Shown here: one piece after another, positions 24,378-33,448 of the stretch | How the letters are laid out: every line of letters starts with the position of its first letter | Position numbering within the stretch: the stretch's first letter is position 1 | DNA from: Elstera cyanobacteriorum | GTDB lineage: Bacteria > Pseudomonadota > Alphaproteobacteria > Elsterales > Elsteraceae | Reading direction: 5' to 3' | Assembly: GCF_002251735.1 (NCBI RefSeq) | Contig: NZ_NOXS01000010.1 | Coordinates: forward strand, 1-33,448 | DNA length: 33,448 nt | Made by a program: the position numbers and the translations under genes | The notes under the pieces: generated by a model | The model's input: only the letters and a program-made list of their open reading frames with translations | Told to the model about the DNA's origin: nothing | Database searches by the model: none

Positions 24378-25297
24378 CGCCCGCGCTCCCGCAGTTCGGA
24401 GTAGATATAGGGAATCATGACGGCAGCGACGGTCATCAGCATGATGACGGCACTGGCCGAGCCAACGGCCATTTGATTCCGCGTGAAGGTGTAGGAATAC
24501 ATGAAGGTCGAGGGCAGTTCGGTGGCATTGCCCGGCCCGCCGCCCGTGAGCGCAATCACGAGATCGTAGGATTTAATCGCCATGTGGGACAGCACGATCA
24601 CCGCCGACAAAAAGGCTGGGCGCAGCAGCGGAATAACGATGCGGCGGTATATGGCGTAAGGGGAAGCGCCATCCATCTGCGCCGCTTTGAGAATCTCGCC
24701 ATCGATGCCGCGTAAGCCCGCAAGAAACATCGCCATGCAAAAGCCTGCCGCCTGCCACACCCCGGCAATGACCACGGTGTAAATCGCCATATCCGGGTTG
24801 ACCAACCAATCGAAATTGAAGCTGGTGAACCCCCAGGCATGCATCGTGCGATCAAGCCCGAGGCCCGGATTGAGAAACCATTTCCACGCCGTGCCAGTGA
24901 CGATAAACGACAGCGCCATCGGATAGAGGTAAATCGGGCGCAAAACGCCCTCGCCGCGAATTTTCTGATCCAGCAGAATCGCAAGCGTCAGGCCGACGCC
25001 CATGCACACAACAATGTAAAGCCCGCCAAAAATGGCGAGATTCTTGATAGCGACATACCAATTCTGCTGGGTCCAAAGCCGAATATGCGCATCGAACCCG
25101 ATGAACTCATACACCGGCATCAGCCGGGAATTGGTGAACGACAGATAGATCGTCCACAGAATAAAGCCGTAAACAAACACCAGAATCGCCGCGCAGGACG
25201 GCGCGAGAACCACCCTTGGCAGAATTTCCTGCAAGCGGTCCCGCCAGTGCGGCCCTGGGCGGGCCAGGGCAAGTTTTGGGGAATGTGCCATCGCCAT
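24374..25297 (-). CDS. CUT1 ABC transporter permease, MalF/UgpA type
   Basis: The 307-aa inner-membrane permease has six transmembrane helices. The EAA loop reads GIDGEILKAAQMDGASPYAIYRR with the conserved IVIPLLRPAF after it. Two ATGs (25297 and 25291) are possible; GAAAGG lies close to the first. The gene is separated from the binding-protein gene by 125 bp carrying a hairpin, and is joined to the second permease by an ATGA overlap. Confidence 0.94.
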   Translation of the reverse strand: MAMAHSPKLALARPGPHWRDRLQEILPRVVLAPSCAAILVFVYGFILWTIYLSFTNSRLMPVYEFIGFDAHIRLWTQQNWYVAIKNLAIFGGLYIVVCMGVGLTLAILLDQKIRGEGVLRPIYLYPMALSFIVTGTAWKWFLNPGLGLDRTMHAWGFTSFNFDWLVNPDMAIYTVVIAGVWQAAGFCMAMFLAGLRGIDGEILKAAQMDGASPYAIYRRIVIPLLRPAFLSAVIVLSHMAIKSYDLVIALTGGGPGNATELPSTFMYSYTFTRNQMAVGSASAVIMLMTVAAVMIPYIYSELRERGR

Positions 25298-25350
25298 CCA
25301 CCTTTCAGGTTCGATGCGACTAAAGGGACTGTCCTGCCGCCGAAAAAGGC

Positions 25351-25384
25351 GGGGCGGAAGACGGAAAAGTCCGACATCCGCCCC
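25351..25384. promoter_or_regulatory. intergenic hairpin between binding protein and permease genes
   Basis: GGGGCGGA and TCCGCCCC form an 8-bp stem; inside it CGGA/TCCG adds 4 bp after a 3/3 internal loop. No T-run follows on the minus strand. Like the hairpin at 7503 it sits right after a binding-protein gene, where partial termination or mRNA protection would lower permease output relative to binding protein. Confidence 0.55.
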
Positions 25385-25422
25385 TCAAGTCGGGGAGGAG
25401 ACTGTAAAAGGACCGTCAGAGC

Positions 25423-26682
25423 CTATTTGGCGGCGGCAACCGCTTTCTGGAACTGGGCAACCGCCTGATCGGTCGTGATCTGCCGATTGAAGTGGCTGGT
25501 GATCACGTCGTACATCGCCGCTTTGACGGAAGCTTTATTGGCATGGCCATGGGCCATGGAGCCGTAGAGAGTGCCCTTCTCATTGGCTTCCTTCAGGTCG
25601 GCAATCGCCTTTTTCCCGCAAGCGTCGAAAGCGGCATCGGAGACGTCGGTCCGCGCCGGAGCCGATCCCTTCACGACGTTGAAAGCGGATTGGAACGCCG
25701 GGTTCATCGTGGCCGACGCCAGGACGGCCTGGGCTTCTTCCCGGCTGGCGCCGACTTTGAACAAGGCGAACTGATCGCTATTGAAGGTCACCTGCCCCTG
25801 GGTTCCGGGGAAGCGGATGCATACGAAGTCCTGATCGGGCTTTTTGCCGGCATTCACAAACTCGCCCTTGGCCCAATCCCCCATGATCTGCATCAGGGCT
25901 TCGCCTTTGATGACCATCGCCGACGCCAAATTCCAGTCGCGACCGGAGAAATTATTATCGACGTAGGACCGAAGCACGGCCATGCGTTCGAAAACGGTCT
26001 TCATCGTCGGCGACGACAGCGCAGCCGGATCGAGATCGATCATGGCCTTCTTATAGAAATCGCCGCCGCCGGTGGTCAGAATGACCGAGTCGAACAAAGT
26101 CGCGTCCTGCCACAATTGGCCCCCATGGGCGATGGGGATAATGCCCGCGCCTTTGGCCTTTTCCAGCAAAGCCACCAACTCGTCCCAATTGGCCGGTGCC
26201 TTACCGCCAAGCTTGTCGAGCTGGGCTTTGTTCAGCCACACCCAATTGGTCGAATGGACATTGACCGGGGCGGCGACCCATTGGCCGTTATATTTGGAGA
26301 ACCGCTGAAGGGCCTGCGGAACGACCTTATCCCACCCTTCCTTTTCGGCGACGGCGTTGAGGTTGGCCAGTACGCCGAACTCCGCCCATTCCTGGATATC
26401 GAAGCCGAGCATCTGCACAGCGGTCGGAATATTGCCGGAGGTCAGACGCGCGCGCAGCACGGTCATCGCCGGGGCACCGCCCCCGCCAGCAATGGGATTA
26501 TCTTTCCAGCTATACCCCTTCTTCTGAAGATCGTCTTTCAGAACATTCAGCGCGGCGGCCTCGCCGCCCGAGGTCCACCAATGGACCATTTCGACTTCTT
26601 TGACCTGGGCCTGAGCGGCGCCGGCGATGGTCAGCGCCGTTCCGAACATGAGACCGGCCAGCAGGCGCGTGGATGTCGTCAT
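25423..26682 (-). CDS. carbohydrate ABC transporter substrate-binding protein, CUT1 type
   Basis: The 419-aa periplasmic sugar-binding protein (SBP_bac_1) has signal peptide [20 protein letters not shown], cut after AAQAQ near residue 26. [18 protein letters not shown] (first lobe), [35 protein letters not shown] and [16 protein letters not shown] are shared with the orphan paralogue at 14177. Homologues bind glucose, mannose or glucosides; aromatic residues that stack on the sugar (W and Y in HWWTS, VWLN, QLWQD) are present. GGAGG lies eight bases before the ATG. It begins the transporter part of the operon 62 bp after the aldehyde dehydrogenase gene. Confidence 0.94.
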   Translation of the reverse strand: MTTSTRLLAGLMFGTALTIAGAAQAQVKEVEMVHWWTSGGEAAALNVLKDDLQKKGYSWKDNPIAGGGGAPAMTVLRARLTSGNIPTAVQMLGFDIQEWAEFGVLANLNAVAEKEGWDKVVPQALQRFSKYNGQWVAAPVNVHSTNWVWLNKAQLDKLGGKAPANWDELVALLEKAKGAGIIPIAHGGQLWQDATLFDSVILTTGGGDFYKKAMIDLDPAALSSPTMKTVFERMAVLRSYVDNNFSGRDWNLASAMVIKGEALMQIMGDWAKGEFVNAGKKPDQDFVCIRFPGTQGQVTFNSDQFALFKVGASREEAQAVLASATMNPAFQSAFNVVKGSAPARTDVSDAAFDACGKKAIADLKEANEKGTLYGSMAHGHANKASVKAAMYDVITSHFNRQITTDQAVAQFQKAVAAAK

Positions 26683-26744
26683 CGTTTTCCTCCGAGTTGG
26701 TTTTTAAGTCGATTGCTAAACGTGGCGGGTTGTTTCCCCGCTTC

Positions 26745-28286
26745 TCAGGCGCGCGGCAGCCACCAGCCGGTGCGAGGACCGGTGTGCAGATGCAGCGTTT
26801 TTTCTTCGGTATAGTCTTCGACGGCGCGGCGTCCCAACTCGCGCCCGAGACCGGAGGCGCGGTAGCCGCCGAAGGGCAGTTCTGGAGCGCCATCCATGAA
26901 GGTATTCATCCAGACGGTCCCCGCCCGAACGCCCCGCCCCACCGTAAGGCAGGTATCGAAATCGCGGCTCCACACCCCTGCCGACAGGCCGTAGGCAGTG
27001 CTATTGGTCAGCGCAATCGCCTCTTCCGCGCTCTCGAAGGTGAGAACCGAAAGGACCGGGCCGAAGATTTCGTCGCGCGCCGCCGCCATATCGGGCCTTA
27101 CATCGGCCAGCAGTGTCGGCGCGAAATAGAGTTGGTCCGGCCCAGCCTTAAGCGCGCCCCCACCGACCAGAACCCGCGCGCCGCCCGCCTGGGCCTCGCT
27201 AACGGCTGCCCCAATCTTTTGCAAATGATCGGCGGTGATGATCGCACCGACGCGGGTATCGGGATGCAACGGGTCGCCCACAGGAACTGTTGCAGCCCGT
27301 GCGGCAAGCTCCTTCAGAACCTCCTCGGCAATCGCGCGATGCACGATCAGGCGGCTTCCGGCATTGCAGCATTCGCCCGCATTGAAAAAGCCGCCGAACA
27401 AAATCGCGTCCAGGGCCGCGTCGCGGTCACCGTCGGGGAACAGGATTTGCGGGTTCTTGCCACCCAGCTCCATCGATACTTTCTTGAGGTCGCGCGCCGC
27501 CACGGCCATCAAATGCTGGCCAACGCGGGTGGAGCCGGTGAAGGAAATCATATCGACCCGGCCATCCTCAGCCAGCGGCGCGCCCACCTCCGGCCCGGTG
27601 CCGACCAGAATATTGGCGACCCCCATCGGCAGTCCGGCCTCCATCAGCAGCCGCCCCAAGTGCAGGGTAGAGCCCGGCGTCACTTCGCTCGGCTTCACCA
27701 GGGCCGTACAGCCCGCCGCAAGGGCGAAGGGCAGCTTTTGGCTGACGATGAGCAGCGGAAAATTCCACGGCGTAATCATCGTCACCACGCCGATGGGGTC
27801 GCGCAGCACCACGCCCAGCTTATTCGCACCAAGCGTTGCGTAGCTTTCGCCGTGCAGATCGCGCGCGAGGCCAGCGGCGTAGCGCCAAATATCGGCAGCC
27901 CCGGCAATTTCGGCGCGGGCTTGCGTCAGCGGCTTGCCAACTTCGAGGCAATCGAGGGTCGCCAGAATCTCCGCGTCCCGCTCGATCAAATCAGCTACGC
28001 GGTGCAGGAGGCGCGCCCGCTCGGCCCCGGTCATCTTCGGCCAGGGGCCCGTATCGAAGGCGGCGCGGGCGGCGGCAATCGCGTCTTCTACTAACGCCCG
28101 GTCAGCCTGGGGATAATCGCCCACCGTCACACCATGGGCCGGGCTTTGGCGGGTCAGGCGCGGCTGGCTGGTCTCCGTGACGAAGCGTCCCGCCACGAGC
28201 AGCGCTGGAGTCGTCGGAACCCGCGCCAGGGCGGCGGCAAGCGCGCCATCGGGCGCAGACAGAAGGGAGGGGGTGGATCCGGTCAT
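26745..28286 (-). CDS. NAD(P)-dependent aldehyde dehydrogenase
   Basis: The 513-aa enzyme oxidises an aldehyde to an acid. It has N175 in TPWNFP, K198 in ALVKPSE, FTGSTRVGQ for cofactor binding, E273 in SMELGGKNPQ as general base and catalytic C307 in AGECCNAGSR. FGPVLSVLTF and the C-terminal GGYRASGLGRELG oligomerisation end are typical. The start at 28286 (MTGSTPSLLS) follows GAGAATC just after the hydratase stop; an earlier in-frame ATG at 28427 would lie deep in the hydratase gene and is rejected. Given the glycerate kinase later in the operon, glyceraldehyde to glycerate is a possible reaction. A CoA-pathway aldehyde is the alternative. Confidence 0.93.
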   Translation of the reverse strand: MTGSTPSLLSAPDGALAAALARVPTTPALLVAGRFVTETSQPRLTRQSPAHGVTVGDYPQADRALVEDAIAAARAAFDTGPWPKMTGAERARLLHRVADLIERDAEILATLDCLEVGKPLTQARAEIAGAADIWRYAAGLARDLHGESYATLGANKLGVVLRDPIGVVTMITPWNFPLLIVSQKLPFALAAGCTALVKPSEVTPGSTLHLGRLLMEAGLPMGVANILVGTGPEVGAPLAEDGRVDMISFTGSTRVGQHLMAVAARDLKKVSMELGGKNPQILFPDGDRDAALDAILFGGFFNAGECCNAGSRLIVHRAIAEEVLKELAARAATVPVGDPLHPDTRVGAIITADHLQKIGAAVSEAQAGGARVLVGGGALKAGPDQLYFAPTLLADVRPDMAAARDEIFGPVLSVLTFESAEEAIALTNSTAYGLSAGVWSRDFDTCLTVGRGVRAGTVWMNTFMDGAPELPFGGYRASGLGRELGRRAVEDYTEEKTLHLHTGPRTGWWLPRA

Positions 28287-28293
28287 GATTCTC

Positions 28294-29079
28294 TCAGCGA
28301 TTTTGGAAGCGCGGCGCGCGCTTTTCTTGAAAACTGGCAACGCCCTCGCGGCAGTCGTCGGTATAGGCAACCAAGGCCCCGGCGATGCTCTCGAAGGCCG
28401 AAGCTCCACCCTCGCCTTCGGCGGCATTGATAAGGTCCTTGGCGAGCGAAACAGCGACGGGCGCGCGCTGGCTAATCTGCGCGGCCAGGGCTTGCGCGCG
28501 GTCTAGCACCGAGCCCTCGGGCACGACCTCGTCAATCAAGCCTGCCGCGAGCGCTTCGGAAGCCGTCAGAACGACGCCGGTGAAGCAGAGCTTGCGGATA
28601 AGGGGCGCGCCGAAGCGCTGCACTAGCCGCTGGGTGCCCGACCAGCCCGGCACCATGCCGATGCCGGTTTCGGGCAAACCGAATTTGGCGTGGGGCTCGG
28701 CGAGGCGAAAATCGGCAACCGCCGCTAGTTCCAACCCGCCGCCCAGGGCATGGCCGTTGAGGGCCGCGATAACGGGAACGCGCAACCGGGTCCAGCGGTC
28801 GAATACTCGGTGCCCTGTGCGCACCCAGGCGCGCCACATGTCCAACGGTGCAAGCCCGCCCCAATCGGCGATATCACCCCCTGCGCAAAACCCCCGCCCC
28901 TCGCCGGTGAGCAGAATGCAGCGGCAGTCCGACGCGGTTTCAATAGCGTCCGCCGCCTCATCCAGCGCCCGGATCATCGCCGCCGTCAGGGCGTTGAATT
29001 TCGCTGGACGCGCCAGGGTGACAATCGCCAGCGGCCCGTCGAAGTTCAGGCGCACGTCTTCGGTTGACAGGGTCGTCAT
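28294..29079 (-). CDS. enoyl-CoA hydratase/isomerase family protein
   Basis: The 261-aa crotonase-fold protein has oxyanion-hole segments FCAGGDI (64-70) and GHALGGGLELA (109-119). Both catalytic glutamates of hydratases are in place (E117 and E137 in FGLPETGIG), so a true hydratase or lyase of a CoA thioester is likely. The ATG overlaps the stop of the CoA-transferase gene (ATGA at 29076-29079), which points to its acyl-CoA product as substrate. An enoyl-CoA hydratase inside a sugar-uptake operon is unusual. Confidence 0.92.
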   Translation of the reverse strand: MTTLSTEDVRLNFDGPLAIVTLARPAKFNALTAAMIRALDEAADAIETASDCRCILLTGEGRGFCAGGDIADWGGLAPLDMWRAWVRTGHRVFDRWTRLRVPVIAALNGHALGGGLELAAVADFRLAEPHAKFGLPETGIGMVPGWSGTQRLVQRFGAPLIRKLCFTGVVLTASEALAAGLIDEVVPEGSVLDRAQALAAQISQRAPVAVSLAKDLINAAEGEGGASAFESIAGALVAYTDDCREGVASFQEKRAPRFQNR

Positions 29080-30668
29080 TCGGCAACCTCCCGCAGGCGC
29101 CGCGCGCCGGGGCCGGGCTGAAACAGCGCCGCCTCCATTAGCTTCGGCGGGGTCGGCACGAGCAGCGGAAACTCCGACTGCGCTAGAATATCCCGGTCGA
29201 GATCGACCCCCGGCGCGATTTCCGTGACTGCCAGCCCCTCCGGGGTCAGGCGCAGCACGCAGCGCTCGGTGACGTAGGTAATATCCTGCCCTTGGGCGAC
29301 GGCTCTACGGCCCGAGAAGGACACATGCTCGACCGCGCGCACCAGCTTCTTCACCTTACCCTCGCGCCGGATCACCAAGCCGCCCTTCTCGATGGCCAAA
29401 TCGGCTCCCGCCGAGAAAAAGCCGGAGAAGATGATCTTCTTCGCGTGGGCTGTAATATCGACGAACCCGCCCGCCCCCGCCGTCACATGGGGGCGCACGC
29501 CGAGCTTCGAGACATTCACGCAGCCGTCTTGATCGATTTGTAGGAAGGACAGGAGCGAGGCATCGAACCCGCCGCCCTGGAAGTAAGTGAATTGATAGGG
29601 CGAAGGCACAATCGCTTCGGCATTGGCCGCGCAGCCGAACTGAAAGTCGAGCAGCGGAACCCCGCCGACGGCCCCCTGTTCGATCACCCAGGTCACATCG
29701 CCGTGGTGGCCTTCTTCCAGCAGAATACGCGGGACATTGGCCGAAATGCCGAAGCCGATATTCACCGCATCGCCGCGCCGCAGCTCTTGCGCCACCCGCC
29801 GGGCAATGACCTTCTGAACGCCGAATTCCGGGGTTTCAAAACTGTCGAGAGGACGAAAAATTTCCCCGGAAATCGCTGGATCATAGACCGTTTGCGTCGT
29901 CTGCATCTGCTCCGGCGCGACGACGATATAATCGACCAGAATCCCCGGCACCATCACATTATGGGGCTTCAAGGTGCCGCTTTGGGCGAGGCGCTTTACC
30001 TGGGCGATAACGATGCCGCCATTATTGCGCACCGCCAGCGCCTGATCGAGCGGGCCGAGATAGCCGCCCTCATGCTCGAACGACAGATTGCCGCGCTCGT
30101 CCGCTGTGGTCGCCCGAATAATGGCCACATTGGGCGCAATTGCCGGGAAAAACAGCCAAGTATCGCCCGCGAAATCGACCTTCGAGACAATGGGGGCCGC
30201 TGCCGCTTTGGCGTTCATGGCGCAGCCGTGCTGGTCGGGATCGACGAACGTATCAAGGCCGACCTTGGTCAAAACCCCTGGCCGTTTCGCCGCCGCATCC
30301 CGGTGCATATCGAACAAAATACCCGACGGAATATTATAGGCGGGAATCTGGTTCTCCGTGACCATCTGCCAAATCAGCGGCGGCGTGGCGCTGGACGGGC
30401 CGGACGGGTAAGACCCGGCGATAATGCGGCTCAGCAGCCCTTCCTGCGCCAGATGATCGATGCCCTTGATGCCCCACATATCGCCTGCGGCAATCGGGTG
30501 AAGCGTCGTTAAATTGCCGGGCGCGCCGGTCTCTCGAAAGCGGGTGCCGAGAGCGGCCAGAACCGCATCCGGGCAGCCAAGGCCGGAGGAGGAGGACACC
30601 GTGACAATCGCGGCGTGCGGGATCGCATCCACCGCCGCACGGGCGGTGACGAGTTTAGGAAAAGCCAT
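29076..30668 (-). CDS. fused acyl-CoA:acetate/3-oxoacid CoA-transferase
   Basis: The 530-aa family I CoA-transferase has alpha and beta domains on one chain (propionate CoA-transferase/YdiF type). It moves CoA from a donor such as acetyl-CoA to a carboxylic acid. The catalytic glutamate is E330 in VIEQGAVGGVPLLD, matching the ExG motif of the family; SSSSGLGCPD and the GGFVDITAHAKKIIFSG segment are also typical. The start at 30668 (MAFPKLVTAR) has GAGG eight bases upstream. It is coupled to the enoyl-CoA hydratase. The acid could be an oxidation product of the imported compound, for example an aglycone or deoxy acid, but this is inference. Confidence 0.92.
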   Translation of the reverse strand: MAFPKLVTARAAVDAIPHAAIVTVSSSSGLGCPDAVLAALGTRFRETGAPGNLTTLHPIAAGDMWGIKGIDHLAQEGLLSRIIAGSYPSGPSSATPPLIWQMVTENQIPAYNIPSGILFDMHRDAAAKRPGVLTKVGLDTFVDPDQHGCAMNAKAAAAPIVSKVDFAGDTWLFFPAIAPNVAIIRATTADERGNLSFEHEGGYLGPLDQALAVRNNGGIVIAQVKRLAQSGTLKPHNVMVPGILVDYIVVAPEQMQTTQTVYDPAISGEIFRPLDSFETPEFGVQKVIARRVAQELRRGDAVNIGFGISANVPRILLEEGHHGDVTWVIEQGAVGGVPLLDFQFGCAANAEAIVPSPYQFTYFQGGGFDASLLSFLQIDQDGCVNVSKLGVRPHVTAGAGGFVDITAHAKKIIFSGFFSAGADLAIEKGGLVIRREGKVKKLVRAVEHVSFSGRRAVAQGQDITYVTERCVLRLTPEGLAVTEIAPGVDLDRDILAQSEFPLLVPTPPKLMEAALFQPGPGARRLREVAE

Positions 30669-30759
30669 GACATTGCCTCGTGCGAGACGCGCCGGGGGCG
30701 CTTTGCTCAATCAGAGAAGGGCGACGATCTCAATAAGCGAGAAAGAGGGTGCGGCATGG

Positions 30760-32891
<2,132 letters not shown>

Positions 32892-32993
32892 CGCGCCGCC
32901 TCCCTGGTTGGTTATCCACTCGCTCAACCTATGGACCAACCCTGACTTTGTCCCTCCCCATCCGCTTCGACGTTGCGGGGAGAAACTTATTTA

Positions 32994-33031
32994 TTGGAAC
33001 GTTCTATATAATTTTTTTTGACACTGTTCAA
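32994..33031 (-). promoter_or_regulatory. operon promoter with LacI-type operator
   Basis: On the minus strand TTGAAC (33026-33031) and TATATA (33005-33010), 15 bp apart, are candidate -35/-10 boxes. The operator TTGGAACGTTCTAT (plus strand 32994-33007) overlaps the -10 and start region, about 103 bp upstream of the lacI ATG. A poly-A tract of eight lies in the spacer. Confidence 0.55.
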
Positions 33032-33100
33032 TAATAAAATAACATATTGATAACATTGATAAAAATACAATATGAGAAAAATTATCCTAAAATTTATGAT

Positions 33101-33114
33101 TTGGAATGTTCCAA
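33101..33114. promoter_or_regulatory. upstream auxiliary operator
   Basis: TTGGAATGTTCCAA has two perfect half-sites around TG. It is centred 107 bp upstream of the operator at 32994-33007, close to ten helical turns, which would allow looping by a LacI tetramer or cooperative binding. Confidence 0.55.
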
Positions 33115-33178
33115 ACATAGAAAAATATAATAAAAAAATCTAGAAGATTAGTAATATAGTTTCTTTTTTGATTATATG

Positions 33179-33394
33179 TTAGGGGAAATAATTGATTTTT
33201 ATCATGAAGGTGAGTGCCTCTTGTATGAGCATAGATGTGCGATGATGCGATCGCTTATCGTAATAAGCATACGGTGTATGCCGTAGTTTGGCTGTTCGGG
33301 CGCCGTCTATGGCTTGAAGTAGTTCGGGATTAGAGCGTTTTTCGATCGTTCCGAATCGAAAGAGGATTCCCTCGCGTTGTGATTTCTGATTCAA
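33179..33394 (-). CDS. doubtful small ORF
   Basis: A TTG-started frame of 71 codons, without a clear ribosome binding site and closed by a TGA just upstream. The C-terminal part (ELLQAIDGARTAKLRHTPYAYYDKRS) looks protein-like but I cannot assign it. The N-terminal part runs through sequence that may belong to the end of the insertion element starting at about 33331, so at best this is a fusion of an old gene tail with IS DNA. Confidence 0.2.
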   Translation of the reverse strand: MNQKSQREGILFRFGTIEKRSNPELLQAIDGARTAKLRHTPYAYYDKRSHHRTSMLIQEALTFMIKINYFP

Positions 33395-33424
33395 CCTCTG
33401 GGCTGGAGCAGGAGGTCAGCACGG
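33331..33424 (+). mobile_element. possible left end of an IS630-like element
   Basis: The stretch between TAGAGCGTTTTTCGATCG and the transposase-like start at 33425 would be the leader and left inverted repeat of an IS630-type element. These elements insert at TA, and TA stands at 33330-33331. The other end is outside the window, so the border is a guess. Confidence 0.3.
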
Positions 33425-33448
33425 ATGGGTCAGCCCCTTTCGCTGGAT
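33425..33448 (+). CDS. IS630-family transposase, N-terminal eight codons (cut by window end)
   Basis: ATG at 33425 opens MGQPLSLD, the characteristic first residues of IS630-family transposases and their orfA products (M-G/A-x-P-L-S-x-D-L-R). AGGAGG stands about ten bases upstream. Only 24 bases are visible, so the call depends on this short match and on the Shine-Dalgarno. Confidence 0.5.

Noticed and set aside
25492-28094. Two overlapping plus-strand frames of over 400 codons opposite the CUT1 binding protein and ALDH genes
   Set aside because: They mirror well-supported genes, lack ribosome binding sites and show low-complexity Arg/His/Gly-rich translations.
29592-30512. Plus-strand frame opposite the CoA-transferase
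   Set aside because: Antisense of a complete enzyme with its catalytic motif; no supporting features.
33041-33070. ATTGATAA repeats in the AT-rich stretch as a replication or iteron signal
   Set aside because: Only two short imperfect copies next to a promoter; AT-richness of an intergenic region explains them.

Overview
The window is GC-rich chromosomal DNA (coding regions look well above 60% GC) from an alphaproteobacterium, most likely a Rhodospirillales/Azospirillaceae-type heterotroph. The basis is codon use, LacI-controlled ABC sugar importers and GMC, DUF993, Dabb and Gfo/Idh/MocA gene sets of the kind seen in soil and plant-associated alphaproteobacteria. The species is an inference. 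Nearly everything here serves uptake and oxidation of carbohydrates.

Left edge (1-2505): a mosaic. It holds the C-terminal remnant of an IS30-like transposase, an AT-richer island with one unrecognised GTG-start gene and the tail of a broken gene, a mandelate racemase-subgroup enolase-superfamily sugar-acid dehydratase (the only sizeable plus-strand metabolic gene), and the C-terminal remnant of a cytochrome c.

Cluster A (2747-14118): a CUT2 (ribose-type) ABC importer (periplasmic binding protein, RbsA-like ATPase, two permeases coupled by ATGA overlaps) is followed by a histidinol-dehydrogenase-like polyol dehydrogenase. A thiamine-diphosphate enzyme of the acetolactate synthase fold lies upstream and is separated from the importer by a terminator. 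Divergent from the ThDP gene is a LacI regulator whose stop codon overlaps the start of a chemoreceptor gene (TAATG). The intergenic region carries two GTGCAA/TTGCAC palindromes centred 147 bp apart. The likely logic is that one regulator controls uptake, breakdown and possibly chemotaxis for one unknown polyol or sugar acid.

Cluster B (14177-33114): a long, almost gapless minus-strand operon headed by a second LacI gene. In order of transcription: lacI, a 1,5-anhydro-D-fructose-reductase-like Gfo/Idh/MocA enzyme, a fused CoA-transferase, an enoyl-CoA hydratase, an aldehyde dehydrogenase, a CUT1 importer (binding protein, two permeases, MalK-type ATPase), a GMC oxidoreductase, an SDR, a second GMC oxidoreductase, a Dabb-domain protein, a DUF993 TIM-barrel aldolase-like protein and a glycerate 2-kinase. 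A second, paralogous binding protein follows under its own promoter. Palindromes of the form TTGGAA-CG-TTCCAA lie in front of lacI (two) and in front of the orphan binding protein, which ties both units to the same repressor. The gene content suggests oxidation of a sugar or glycoside to keto forms, cleavage by the DUF993 protein, oxidation of an aldehyde to glycerate and phosphorylation to 2-phosphoglycerate. A CoA-activated branch handles another fragment. I do not recognise this combination as a described pathway.

Right edge (32900-33448): an AT-rich regulatory stretch, a doubtful ORF, and the first eight codons of what looks like an IS630-family transposase running out of the window.
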